Below, one piece after another: positions 26,981 to 35,640 of a stretch of 64,000 bases of DNA. Position 1 is the stretch's first letter. Every line of letters starts with the position of its first letter. A program made the translations under genes and the position numbers. The stretch comes from Mesorhizobium sp. LHD-90 (GTDB lineage Bacteria > Pseudomonadota > Alphaproteobacteria > Rhizobiales > Rhizobiaceae). Below the pieces are notes generated by a model. That model saw nothing but the letters and a program-made list of their open reading frames with translations, was not told where the DNA came from and did no database searches. The stretch covers positions 1 to 64,000 of the forward strand of contig NZ_JAVFVV010000022.1 in the NCBI RefSeq assembly GCF_030929505.1, read 5' to 3'.

Positions 26981-27862
26981 TCATCGCTGGACGGTCTTGC
27001 TGGCCGGGTCGTACAGCCAGCCGAGCGTCCGGACCGACGAGAAGGGGCGTCCCCTGATGCGAAAATATTCGCGGCTCATCGCTTTGCCTGCCTCCATAAG
27101 GCCGGCGCCGCCGCTCGTCGATACGCCGCCATGCACCTGATGGAACGTACCTTGCCCGAGAATCCGGATCAATTGGACATCCGGCAGCTCGCAGGCGCGA
27201 ATGAAGATGTCCGGGTTGACCGCGCCCCCACCCGGACTGACGAAGGCTTCGTCCGCTCCGCCCAACTCATCCCAAAGCGAGCGCGGCATGAACAGCGCGC
27301 AGCTCTCGATCATGGGTCCGGTCAAACCGCCCTTGGCATCGAGGGTGGAGATTTCGAACAGGCGCTCGCCGTTTTCGGGCCAGCCGATCGAGGCCAGCAG
27401 GGCGTCCTCCGCTTCCCGCGTATGCTCTTCGGCGGCGCTGAAATACTGGAGCCTGCGGCCCAGATGATAATTGAAGGTCGCAATCACCGGCCGGGGATGG
27501 AGGCGGGCCGCCTTGACGCAGGCGCTTACCAGGCCGGGCGAGGCCATCCGGGCGGCGTCGACCCAAAGCCCGATCAGAGGCGCGCGCGCAAGCCGCAGGC
27601 CGCGATTGATCGCCGGCGCGGGGGAGACTGTGGGTTTTTCCACGGTTTCGACGATGACATCGGGCCCCTGCCCGTCCAATGTCGCGGGATCGACGGGAGG
27701 GACCGAGCCGTTGTCGACGATGATGATTTCGTAGTCCGCCGGGGCGATGCCGCGCTGATAGGGCGGCGACAGCGAGACGAGGGTTCGCGGCAGTTCGCGT
27801 TGCATCTGGAAGCTGACAAGCACGAGGCTGGCCGCCAACCCACCACCTAAGCTTTCGTTCAT
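26981..27862 (-). CDS. GT2-family glycosyltransferase (paralog A)
   Basis: A 293-residue GT-A glycosyltransferase. The N-terminal SLVLVSFQMQRELPRTLVSL and EIIIVDNGS at about 50-58 are the nucleotide-sugar-binding part. The place of the metal-binding DxD reads GLWVDAARMASPG (Asp-Ala-Ala). It is closely similar to the GT2 at 32050 in the same operon. The start overlaps the P450 stop by four bases. No membrane anchor; probably acts on a cytoplasmic intermediate. Confidence 0.82.
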   Translation of the reverse strand: MNESLGGGLAASLVLVSFQMQRELPRTLVSLSPPYQRGIAPADYEIIIVDNGSVPPVDPATLDGQGPDVIVETVEKPTVSPAPAINRGLRLARAPLIGLWVDAARMASPGLVSACVKAARLHPRPVIATFNYHLGRRLQYFSAAEEHTREAEDALLASIGWPENGERLFEISTLDAKGGLTGPMIESCALFMPRSLWDELGGADEAFVSPGGGAVNPDIFIRACELPDVQLIRILGQGTFHQVHGGVSTSGGAGLMEAGKAMSREYFRIRGRPFSSVRTLGWLYDPASKTVQR

Positions 27863-29037
27863 GCCTCGAACGCCACGTCAAGCCGCTGCAGGCGGCGGAA
27901 GGAGACGTGACGTTCCCATTCCAGGCCCGGCTTCACCGGCACCATCGGCGCTTCGTCCAGCATGGCGTCGAGAAAGATCCTGGCTTCGAGACGGCCGAGG
28001 GCAGCGCCGAGACAAGCATGTGCGCCGAGGCCGAAGGCCATGTTCGGCGGTCCTTCGCGGTTGATGTCGAACCGTTCTGGATCCCGATAGGCGACGGGGT
28101 CGTGATGCGCCTGCTCCAAGTCGACCAGCAGCATGTCGCCTTTTCGGACGGGCTGTTCGCCCACCGTCGTATCCGCTAGCGCGACGCGCGGGGCAGCCGC
28201 TCGCATCGGCCCGGCATAGCGTACCGCCTCCTCGACGAAAGGGGCGATCAGCCCGCGGTCAGCGGCAACAGTCTCGCGCGCGTCGCGGTTGAGATGCAGC
28301 AGGAGGATCATGTTGCCGAACAGGCCCGTCAGCGTTTCCACGCCCGCCAGCACCAGAAAGAACACGTACCGCGCCAGGGTGCGCGTCGAGAAGCCGAAGC
28401 CTGCATCGTTCAGCGCTACAAGCGCCGCCAGCCCGCCTTCGGCCTTGGACAACTCGTCGAGGATCGCACTTTCCGCCGCGACCGCGTCGGCCTCCAACTC
28501 GGCCAGCACCGTGAGCGGCAATGCACGCGCGTAAACCGGGAAGATCGAGAGCGAAGCCTTGCGGATCGCTTGCACCGTGTTCAGCGAGATGCCGAGCGCG
28601 TTGGCCATGACGGCGGTGGGAATTGCGCGGCAGATGTCTTCCATCGCCTCGACCTGGCCAGCCCGACGCGCCGTGGCGAGCCGGTCGCGTACGACCGCCG
28701 ACACGACGTCCGGGGCGAAAGCCGGAGCCGACTGGGCGAGCGCCTTGCGCACAAGCGTCCTGAGGCCCGGATGGTCGGGGTCGTTCGGGCTGAACAGCAT
28801 GCCCTGAAGCAGATTCGCAAGCCCGGAAAAGTCGCGCCCGGCACGCTGCCCGACGCGAGCGATCGCTGTCCAGGGCTCGGTCGGACCGACAAGCGGATTG
28901 CGCAGGACCGACATGGCGTCGGCATAGCGTGTCACGAACCACGAGTCGCCGCTTGGCGCCGGCGTGAGCGGCGCGTGCCGGGGCACGATCCAGGTGCGCT
29001 GGGATATTGGCGCGCCGCCTGTGACGAAGGCGTTCAT
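27859..29037 (-). CDS. Cytochrome P450
   Basis: A 392-residue soluble bacterial P450. The haem-binding loop AFGLGAHACLGAALGRLE places the thiolate ligand at Cys342. The I-helix oxygen site is LAGVETLTGLF and the K-helix ExxR is EEAVRY. ATG 29037 overlaps the stop of the pyruvyl-transferase gene (ATGA). A much longer open frame upstream is not coding. Such P450s need ferredoxin and reductase partners, which are not encoded here. Next to a fatty-acyl-AMP ligase and an ACP, hydroxylation of a carrier-bound acyl chain is an attractive guess, as known for some ACP-dependent P450s. A sugar or lipid substrate is equally possible. Confidence 0.92.
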   Translation of the reverse strand: MNAFVTGGAPISQRTWIVPRHAPLTPAPSGDSWFVTRYADAMSVLRNPLVGPTEPWTAIARVGQRAGRDFSGLANLLQGMLFSPNDPDHPGLRTLVRKALAQSAPAFAPDVVSAVVRDRLATARRAGQVEAMEDICRAIPTAVMANALGISLNTVQAIRKASLSIFPVYARALPLTVLAELEADAVAAESAILDELSKAEGGLAALVALNDAGFGFSTRTLARYVFFLVLAGVETLTGLFGNMILLLHLNRDARETVAADRGLIAPFVEEAVRYAGPMRAAAPRVALADTTVGEQPVRKGDMLLVDLEQAHHDPVAYRDPERFDINREGPPNMAFGLGAHACLGAALGRLEARIFLDAMLDEAPMVPVKPGLEWERHVSFRRLQRLDVAFEA

Positions 29038-30341
29038 AGGCCCGTCCCCGCCGCCGCCTTGCTTGGGGTCGGCGTCCGCGACCGCCTGTCGTAGCGATCG
29101 TTGAGAAGCGGCGCGAGCAGACCGTCGAAGCCGTCGCGGCCAAAGCTCGTTGTGACGGCCAGCCGCAGAAACGCAGCGCGCCGTGCCCGGCCGTGTTCGG
29201 GATCGTCGATCGCCTTGGCGACGCTCTCCCAGTGCCGATCGAGGGAGGGCGCGACCGAACTGCCGTGGTTTGGCCGGGTGTTTATGCGCTGGGCGGCACG
29301 CTCCAAGGCGTCCGGCCAGTTCCGCGCCACGTCGTCGGTTGCGTCGATCTGACAGGCGAAGCCGACGAATTTGTGGAATGCCGGCCTCGCCACGATCACG
29401 CCGGGCGTGGCGTAGCAGGCCGCCGCGACATAGCCGTGCATGGAGTTGCCGACATAAAGACGCGCGTTCGCGATGGCCGCCGCCATCTCGCGCAGGCCCG
29501 CCGGGTCGTCGAGCAGGATATGGCGGATCGGCATGGCCTGGGAAAGCTGGCGCAGCACCTCGACATCGCCGAGGGATGGACCGAGCGACAAAAGCAGCGG
29601 CGTCAGCCCGCGCGACTGAGCGAAGTCGGCAATCATGGCTGCCAACGCCGTGGGTGAAACATTGCCGAGCCCGCCGGGCCGGGCCTGCACCGCGAACAGG
29701 GCATCTTCGGGGACGATACCCTTTCTTTGGCAAAGGGCGTCAAAGTCCGCAGCCAACGAGGCGGCTGGCCAAACGTGGGCGAGATCGGCGACCGTATCGG
29801 GAACCAGGACGGCGGAACCGCCGTCCGGCTGGAGAAAGCGGCGGCTCGCCTCGTCGCGAACCGAAACGTAGTCGGCCGCCGCCAGCGCGGGATCGAGTGC
29901 CGATTCCCGAATCGATGCGGAAAACGGCGCGGGAGCACCCGGAGCGTTCCAGGCGATTGGAACATCCAAAAGGGATGCCACGAACGTGGCGCCGAACCAG
30001 AGGGCGGGATAGGCCTGGTTTGCTTGCCCGGCCCGGCCATATTCGGCGACGAAGTCGGCCGGGAAGGCGTGGACGATCTCGCCGCCGCCGATCAGCACGG
30101 CATCGATCGTGGCGCGGCCGACCGCGGATGCGAGCGCTATGCTCGGCGCCGCATCTTGCAGGCCGCACGATCCGTTGGTTGGAGAAGCGGCCAGAACATT
30201 CCAGCCGAACGGGCGCAGGCGATGGGCGGCGACGATCGGAAACAGGAGGTCGCCGAAATTGCCGACGTCGAACGTGCCCGAGATCAGGGCGGTGCGCGGG
30301 CGCGAGGGATGCGGCCGAGGAGGAAAGCCGGAAGACGTCAT
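29034..30341 (-). CDS. Polysaccharide pyruvyl transferase-family protein (paralog 2)
   Basis: 435 residues with the same signatures as the proteins at 22030 and 33273: ALISGTFDVGNFGDLLFPIV near the N-terminus, AVLIGGGEIVHAFP, IAWNAPGAPAPFS, YVGNSMHGYVAAACYATPGV. It lacks the TPR tail of the first paralog. Joined by 4-base overlaps to the acyl-AMP ligase before it and the P450 after it. Predicted to transfer pyruvate, or a related group, onto a sugar of the glycan or glycolipid built by this operon. Confidence 0.85.
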   Translation of the reverse strand: MTSSGFPPRPHPSRPRTALISGTFDVGNFGDLLFPIVAAHRLRPFGWNVLAASPTNGSCGLQDAAPSIALASAVGRATIDAVLIGGGEIVHAFPADFVAEYGRAGQANQAYPALWFGATFVASLLDVPIAWNAPGAPAPFSASIRESALDPALAAADYVSVRDEASRRFLQPDGGSAVLVPDTVADLAHVWPAASLAADFDALCQRKGIVPEDALFAVQARPGGLGNVSPTALAAMIADFAQSRGLTPLLLSLGPSLGDVEVLRQLSQAMPIRHILLDDPAGLREMAAAIANARLYVGNSMHGYVAAACYATPGVIVARPAFHKFVGFACQIDATDDVARNWPDALERAAQRINTRPNHGSSVAPSLDRHWESVAKAIDDPEHGRARRAAFLRLAVTTSFGRDGFDGLLAPLLNDRYDRRSRTPTPSKAAAGTGL

Positions 30342-32053
30342 GCGTTTTCCCGCAGCGAGACCGGCCTGCGGGGCGTGAAGCGGGCCAGCACGTGGAGTTC
30401 GCCCTTTGCTAGGCGTTCCGCCGTGCGAGCGCGCTGGAGCTTGCCGCTAAGCGTGCGTTCGATGGTGCCCGCGGGCACGATAACGAGGTCGAGCGGCAGG
30501 AAGCCGTGCGCGTCCGCAACGGCACTGGCCACCCGTTCAAGCAGCGGCGAGTGGTCGGCGGATGCAACTGCGCGGCCAGCCTCGCACACGATCGCCAAGC
30601 CTTCGGTGACCGTAGGATCGGCCGCGACCGGCAACGCGACGACGGCGCCGAGCAGCGCGGCTTCAGGCAGTTCCCTCATCGTCAGTTCCACATCCTCGGC
30701 ATAGATGTTCGCGCCGCGAATGATAGCCATGTTCTTCAGGCGCCCGACGACGTGGAGCTCGCCATCCACGATCGCCCCGAGGTCGCCCGTCCGCAGGTAG
30801 GAGCTGCCGCCGAGAGCGACCGTGCGATCTCGGTCCGGCACTATGCCGCCGCGATCCGGATCCCAGAAACCGGGGCTGACCTGGTCGCCGCTCACTGCGA
30901 TCTCGCCGATCTCACCCGGCGGCACCGGATGGCCGGCATCCGGCTGGAGCAGCAGTACCGAGGCGCCATGGCTCGGCGTTCCGCAGGAAACCACCGACAC
31001 GGGAGCGCTGCCGTTTCGCGCGATCTTGCGCTCGCGCACCCCGGTTCCGGGGCGGCCGCCGGTAACGAACAGCGTCGCCTCGGCAAGGCCGTAGCAGGGA
31101 TAGAACGCCTTCTCGTTGAAACCGTGTGACCGGAAGCGCTGCGCAAAGCCGGCCAGCGTCGCCGCTCGGATGGGCTCGGAGCCGCAAAACGCAAGCCGCC
31201 ACCTCGACAGGTCGACGTCCGGGATCTGGTCGTCGGTGATCATGCGCGCACAGAACTCATAGGCGAAGTTCGGCGCGCCGGCCGTCGTCGCACCATAGCG
31301 CGCCATCGCGTTCAGCCAGCGCGCTGGGCGTTGGAGAAAGGCGATCGGCGACATAAGAATTGCCTGCGCGCCGAGATAGAGCGGTTCCAGCACACAGCCG
31401 ATGAGACCCATGTCGTGATGGAGCGGCAGCCAGCTCACCGTGCTGTCGCTTGCAACCTGCCCGAAGGCGGCCTTGATCATGGCCAGGTTGGCCATGATGT
31501 TGCGATGGATGATCGCGACGCCCTTGGGCCGGCTGGTGGAGCCGGATGTGAACTGCAAAAAAGCCACGTCATCGGGCGAAGGGTTGCGGAGATCGGACGC
31601 GGGATGGCCGTGCAGCAGGTCGCCGGCGCTCAGGAATACCACCTCGGGATGACGCTCGCGCAGGCTTGCCCAGCCGCGGCTTTCAAAAGCTTCCGCCGGC
31701 GCGATGACGGCGGCGGGTCGGGCTGCCTCGACGATGCCGGCGACACGCTGCGTGGCGCGAGGGTCGGTCAGTGCCGGCGTCGGGATCGCGATGGCGCCGG
31801 CATAAACGCAACCGAAGAAGCAGCGGACGAAATCGAGCCCCTGGGGCAGGGCGAGCAATATAGGGCGGGCGGCCAGGCCGGCGGCTGCGAGGTTGCCGGC
31901 CACTATTGCCGCAGCCTCGTGAAGCGCGCCGTAGTTGGCTTCGTCGCTCACCTCTTCGCCACGGCCGAGAAAGCGCAAAGCGGTGCGCGCGCCGTCGCCT
32001 TGTGCATGGTCACGCAGCATCGAAAGCAGGGAAGCGGCGGGCGCGCCGGTCAT
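30338..32053 (-). CDS. Fatty-acyl-AMP ligase (FAAL-type adenylating enzyme)
   Basis: A 571-residue ANL-superfamily enzyme. The AMP-binding P-loop is FLQFTSGSTSRPKGV near residue 165. FAAL-type motifs follow: SWLPLHHDMGLIG, AGAPNFAYEFCAR, FYPCYGLAEATLFVTGG and YLRTGDLGAI. FAALs activate a fatty acid as acyl-adenylate and pass it to an acyl carrier protein rather than to CoA, which matches the ACP gene two positions upstream. No PKS or NRPS module is present, unlike the classical mycobacterial setting. Overlaps both neighbours by four bases, so the acylation step is tightly coupled to the glycan enzymes. Confidence 0.9.
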   Translation of the reverse strand: MTGAPAASLLSMLRDHAQGDGARTALRFLGRGEEVSDEANYGALHEAAAIVAGNLAAAGLAARPILLALPQGLDFVRCFFGCVYAGAIAIPTPALTDPRATQRVAGIVEAARPAAVIAPAEAFESRGWASLRERHPEVVFLSAGDLLHGHPASDLRNPSPDDVAFLQFTSGSTSRPKGVAIIHRNIMANLAMIKAAFGQVASDSTVSWLPLHHDMGLIGCVLEPLYLGAQAILMSPIAFLQRPARWLNAMARYGATTAGAPNFAYEFCARMITDDQIPDVDLSRWRLAFCGSEPIRAATLAGFAQRFRSHGFNEKAFYPCYGLAEATLFVTGGRPGTGVRERKIARNGSAPVSVVSCGTPSHGASVLLLQPDAGHPVPPGEIGEIAVSGDQVSPGFWDPDRGGIVPDRDRTVALGGSSYLRTGDLGAIVDGELHVVGRLKNMAIIRGANIYAEDVELTMRELPEAALLGAVVALPVAADPTVTEGLAIVCEAGRAVASADHSPLLERVASAVADAHGFLPLDLVIVPAGTIERTLSGKLQRARTAERLAKGELHVLARFTPRRPVSLRENA

Positions 32054-32955
32054 TGGCCGACTGCTCCGGCGACGATCTCACTTGGCCCGTCGCATGCCAA
32101 AATCGCGTTTTTGGACGCGTCGACAACCCATCCGAGCTTTCTGATCGGCTTGAGCGGTTGCCCGCGAAGCCGCAGGTAGAAGCGGCTGCCTTCGTTCAAG
32201 GTTTGAAGCGCCAGCGCCGCGCTGCTCGTCGTCATCCCACCATGGATCTGGTGGAACGTCGCTTCGCCCATGAGGCGGATGAGCTGGGTTGCCGGCAGCG
32301 CGCAAGCGCGAGCCAGCGTATCCGGATTGACCATGCCACCGCCCGGCTCGGTGAATGCGGGGTCATAGCCGCTGAGTTCGTTCCAAAGGCTCTTCGGCAT
32401 GAACAGCGCGTTGCTTTCCAGCATTGGGCCGAAGGGGGGATTTTTCATCTCGGGCGTTGCCACCTCGAACAGGCGGTAGCCATCGCGCGGCCAGTCGATC
32501 GAGCCAAGCAACTCGTCTTCCCGTGCGCGATCATAGCCTTCGGCGGCGCTCAGATGCTGCCGTTGGAAGCCAAGCTGGTAGTTGGTCGTCGCAACGATCG
32601 GCCGGGGGTGAAGCGAGGCCGCTGTCGTCGCGGCGTGAAGCAGACCTGGCGACGCAAGCCGGGCGCCGTCGATCCAGGCGCCGACAAGCGTTCCGCGCGC
32701 CGCCGCCAATCCTTCGTTCAGCGCCGCGACGGGTGAGGGCGAAGCGCTGCTGCATCGCAAAACCCGCAGAGTCAGTCCGAAGTCCGCGAACTGCCTCGCC
32801 TCGGGCGGCTCGGCCGATCCGTTATCGACGACGATGACCTCGTAGCGCCCAGGCGAGACGCCGCGCTGGTAGGCGGGCGAAAGCGATAGAAGCGTCCGCG
32901 GCAGTTCACGGGCCATCTCGTAGCAGACGACAACCAGCGAAAGGTCGGGATCCAT
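32050..32955 (-). CDS. GT2-family glycosyltransferase (paralog B)
   Basis: 301 residues, clearly paralogous to the GT2 at 26981: SLVVVCYEMARELPRTLLSL, VIVVDNGSAEPP, GAWIDGARLASPGLLHAA, and the C-terminal FHQIHGGMTTS. The DxD position reads Asp-Gly-Ala. It lies between the ACP (8 bases upstream) and the acyl-AMP ligase (4-base overlap). Confidence 0.82.
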   Translation of the reverse strand: MDPDLSLVVVCYEMARELPRTLLSLSPAYQRGVSPGRYEVIVVDNGSAEPPEARQFADFGLTLRVLRCSSASPSPVAALNEGLAAARGTLVGAWIDGARLASPGLLHAATTAASLHPRPIVATTNYQLGFQRQHLSAAEGYDRAREDELLGSIDWPRDGYRLFEVATPEMKNPPFGPMLESNALFMPKSLWNELSGYDPAFTEPGGGMVNPDTLARACALPATQLIRLMGEATFHQIHGGMTTSSAALALQTLNEGSRFYLRLRGQPLKPIRKLGWVVDASKNAILACDGPSEIVAGAVGQ

Positions 32956-32963
32956 CGGTGCGC

Positions 32964-33251
32964 TCAGCCGGTTTTCTCACCCGCCAGGGATTGCTCGGAA
33001 GGCTTGGCGTAGGTCTGGACGAAATCATCGATTGTGTGGTGCTCGAAGAATAGCATGGGATCGACCTGCACGCGGAATTCCTCCTCCATCACGCCCGCCA
33101 TCACGACCGCCTCGACCGAATCGAGGCCGTAGGTCGTAAAACTTTCCGAGGTGTCGAGCTTGCCTTCCGGCAGGTCGAGCACCGTGGTGATGTACTGGAC
33201 CATCCAGGCGCGCAACGTATCGCCGTCGATATCCTGCAATGTCGTGGCCAA
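32964..33251 (-). CDS. Acyl carrier protein
   Basis: A 95-residue four-helix carrier protein. The 4'-phosphopantetheine attachment site is Ser45 in YGLDSVEAVVMAG, preceded by the acidic helix-1/loop DLPEGKLDTSESF. It must be activated by a host phosphopantetheinyl transferase, not encoded here. The FAAL gene two positions downstream makes it the likely acceptor of the activated fatty acid. The preference for being a dedicated carrier rather than the housekeeping AcpP follows from its sequence (long C-terminal tail, DSVEAV) and its operon. Confidence 0.9.
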   Translation of the reverse strand: MATTLQDIDGDTLRAWMVQYITTVLDLPEGKLDTSESFTTYGLDSVEAVVMAGVMEEEFRVQVDPMLFFEHHTIDDFVQTYAKPSEQSLAGEKTG

Positions 33252-33272
33252 GGGCCTGCCTCCTTCTTGGTT

Positions 33273-34535
33273 TCAAGCGGTTTCGTCGCGCCGCAGCGAT
33301 TTCGTTCCCGACGGGCTGAGGAATGGTGCAAGTGCCCAACTCGGCCCCCTGTTGTCGAGTCCCATTCGGAGAACGTCGCGCAGGAAGTCGCGTCGCGCCC
33401 CGGCGCCGCGGCCGGGTTCATTGATCCCGTCGAGGATGCGCGTCCAATGCTCGTCGAGCCGGGCGAGAACCTCGGCGGAAATCGGCGGCGCGGCTCCAAC
33501 TGGCTTCGCCGCCGCCTTATCAAGGGCAGCGTCCCAGTCGCGCGCCATGTCTTCCGATCGCCCGGTGTGTTCGAGAAAGCCGGCGAACTTGCGATAGGCG
33601 GGCCGCGCCACGAGGACGGACGGAACCCGGTGCGCCACGCAAGCCACGTATCCATGCAGCGACGCGCCGACATAGAGCACCGAATGCGCGAAAACCGCCG
33701 TCATCTCGCACAGGCTCAGCGGATCATCCAGCAGGACATGAGGCTGCTTCAGATGCTCTGCCAGCCGGCTCGCGGTCTTCGGGTCGTCGTGATTGCGGCC
33801 GACGGCGACGAGGAGCGGGGTCAGCCCATTGAGCTTTGCGAACGCGTCGATCTTTGCCGCGAGAACCGCCATATCCAGGCCTGCGACCGACCGATCGCGC
33901 AAATGAAGGGTCATGTAGCGCGCCGTCCGGTCCGCATCCTTGCGTTCGAGGAACCCTCGGAAAGCGGCTTCAAGCTGCTGCCTGGACCACAAGGCGCCTA
34001 TCCCGGCGACGGTGTCGGGAACGATGGCGAGCGGCAGGTCCGGCGGCGGGGAAAGCAGCTCGGCGGCGCCGCGATCGCGCAGCGAAAGATAGCTGGCGGC
34101 TCGCACAGCCGACATCGCCAGGGGATGCACGCCCCGGCCGAGGAGATGCGGCACGCCGGGCGCGTTCCACAAGACCGGCACATCGGCCAGTGCGGCGGCG
34201 AGCGTCGCGCCCAGCCACAGCGCGGCGGACGCCCAGTCGCTGACCTCGTCATTGATGTATTCGGTGAGAAAGGTCATCGGGTGATTGTGGATGAGATAAC
34301 CGCCGCCGATGAGAACGGCGTCGAATTCCTCCTCGCCGGAAAGCATCCTTGTGGCCGAGATGGGGGCGATGGCATCGGCCAGGTCCGGCGATCGGCCGGT
34401 CGGCGCGACGGGCACGATCTCGATGCCGTGTGGGGCGAGCCGTTGCCGCGCGACGAGCGGAAACAGCAGGTCGCCGTAGTTCTGCATGTCGAACATGCCG
34501 GTGATCAGCACACGCCGCTCGCCCGACCGGGTCAT
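33273..34535 (-). CDS. Polysaccharide pyruvyl transferase-family protein (paralog 3)
   Basis: 420 residues from ATG 34535, the first start that gives the family N-terminus (MTRSGERRVLITGMFDMQNYGDLLFP). Other family motifs: AVLIGGGYLIHNHP, VLWNAPGVPHLL, MTLHLRDRSVAG, YVGASLHGYVACVAHRVPSV. It is the first gene of the eight-gene minus-strand operon and is followed by the ACP after 21 bases. The 83 bases before it are shared with the divergent PhyH gene and must hold the operon promoter. Confidence 0.85.
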   Translation of the reverse strand: MTRSGERRVLITGMFDMQNYGDLLFPLVARQRLAPHGIEIVPVAPTGRSPDLADAIAPISATRMLSGEEEFDAVLIGGGYLIHNHPMTFLTEYINDEVSDWASAALWLGATLAAALADVPVLWNAPGVPHLLGRGVHPLAMSAVRAASYLSLRDRGAAELLSPPPDLPLAIVPDTVAGIGALWSRQQLEAAFRGFLERKDADRTARYMTLHLRDRSVAGLDMAVLAAKIDAFAKLNGLTPLLVAVGRNHDDPKTASRLAEHLKQPHVLLDDPLSLCEMTAVFAHSVLYVGASLHGYVACVAHRVPSVLVARPAYRKFAGFLEHTGRSEDMARDWDAALDKAAAKPVGAAPPISAEVLARLDEHWTRILDGINEPGRGAGARRDFLRDVLRMGLDNRGPSWALAPFLSPSGTKSLRRDETA

Positions 34536-34618
34536 GATAGCTGCGCCCTGTTGCTGACCAGTGCGGGCGAGGGCATGATCGGCGTCGAAAGATCGCGGCC
34601 GCGGCGGGCGCGAATGGA

Positions 34619-35497
34619 ATGAAGAAGAGCATGCGACCTGACGAGGCGTTGAAAGCCCGGTTCGAACACGACGGTCTCGTGTTCCCGATCCCTGTTCTGG
34701 AAGCCGACGAGGCGGCCCAATATCTGAGCAGCTATGAGGCAATGGTGGCCGCACGAGGCGGACGCCTGCCCAAGGCGTTCAACGCCAAGACGCATCTGCT
34801 CGTGCCGTGGCTCTGGGATCTGGTCCACGATCCCCGCGTGGTGGATGTGGTCGAGGAGGTGCTTGGACCAGACATATTGTGCTGGGGCACGAGCTTCATC
34901 ACCAAGCACGGCGGAGACGGCCGTTACGTTACCTGGCATCAGGATGCCACCCATTGGAAACTGTCTTCGCCCGAGGCAGTGACAGCCTGGGTGGCGCTGA
35001 CGCCCAGCGACCGGAACAACGGCTGCGTACGCGCGGTTCCAGGAACGCATCACGTGCAACTTGCGCACGATCATCCCGAGGACCCGAACAACATGCTGGG
35101 CCGCCGCGAGCAAGTGGTCGCCGACATCGACGAGGAAACCGCGGTCGACATCGTGCTGCGGCCCGGCGAAATGTCGATTCATCACCCGCTGATCATCCAC
35201 GGCTCGGAGCCAAACCTGTCGAGCGGTCCGCGCGTCGGCTTCGCCATTCGCTACATACCGGCCAGCATCCGCCAGCTCGACGGGCTGGAGAACTCCGCAA
35301 CGCTGGTGAGGGGCCGCGATCATGGCACTTTCGTTCTTGAACAAGAACCTGAAGGCGAGTTCCACCCCGAGGCGGTGAAGCGGCATCGCATGGTGCTGCG
35401 GCGTGGCATGAGCGTAATCTTCGGCGATGCCGTACCACCTGCTGAAGTCAACGGCGGCGCGCTCCATGAGGGGCAAAAGCTCGATCCTTCTGTGTAG
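34619..35497 (+). CDS. PhyH-family Fe(II)/2-oxoglutarate oxygenase (paralog 1)
   Basis: A 292-residue phytanoyl-CoA-dioxygenase-like protein. The iron triad is visible: His107 and Asp109 in VTWHQDATHW and His194 in HHPLIIHGSEPN; Arg211 in FAIRY would bind 2-oxoglutarate. ATG 34631 is an alternative start. It is divergent from the ACP/FAAL operon over 83 bases, so it is likely co-regulated. PhyH enzymes hydroxylate (or sometimes halogenate) acyl chains and small molecules, so an acyl-ACP or sugar of this pathway is a reasonable substrate, unproven. Confidence 0.85.
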   Translation: MKKSMRPDEALKARFEHDGLVFPIPVLEADEAAQYLSSYEAMVAARGGRLPKAFNAKTHLLVPWLWDLVHDPRVVDVVEEVLGPDILCWGTSFITKHGGDGRYVTWHQDATHWKLSSPEAVTAWVALTPSDRNNGCVRAVPGTHHVQLAHDHPEDPNNMLGRREQVVADIDEETAVDIVLRPGEMSIHHPLIIHGSEPNLSSGPRVGFAIRYIPASIRQLDGLENSATLVRGRDHGTFVLEQEPEGEFHPEAVKRHRMVLRRGMSVIFGDAVPPAEVNGGALHEGQKLDPSV

Positions 35498-35640
35498 GCA
35501 TCGAGCGAGATGCGCGTGTGCCTTGGCCACGTCCGCTGGCATCTTACCGGATCGAAAATCATGGCCGGTCCGATCCCTTTGTTCCATGTAGCCGCGCCGC
35601 GTTCCCGCGAAAGCCACGACAGGTTTTTTGTCTGATGCCA

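Noticed and set aside
29034-29733. Long N-terminal extension of the P450 frame
   Set aside because: The extension lies inside the pyruvyl-transferase gene, is Arg/Ala/Gly-rich, and the real P450 start at 29037 forms an ATGA overlap.
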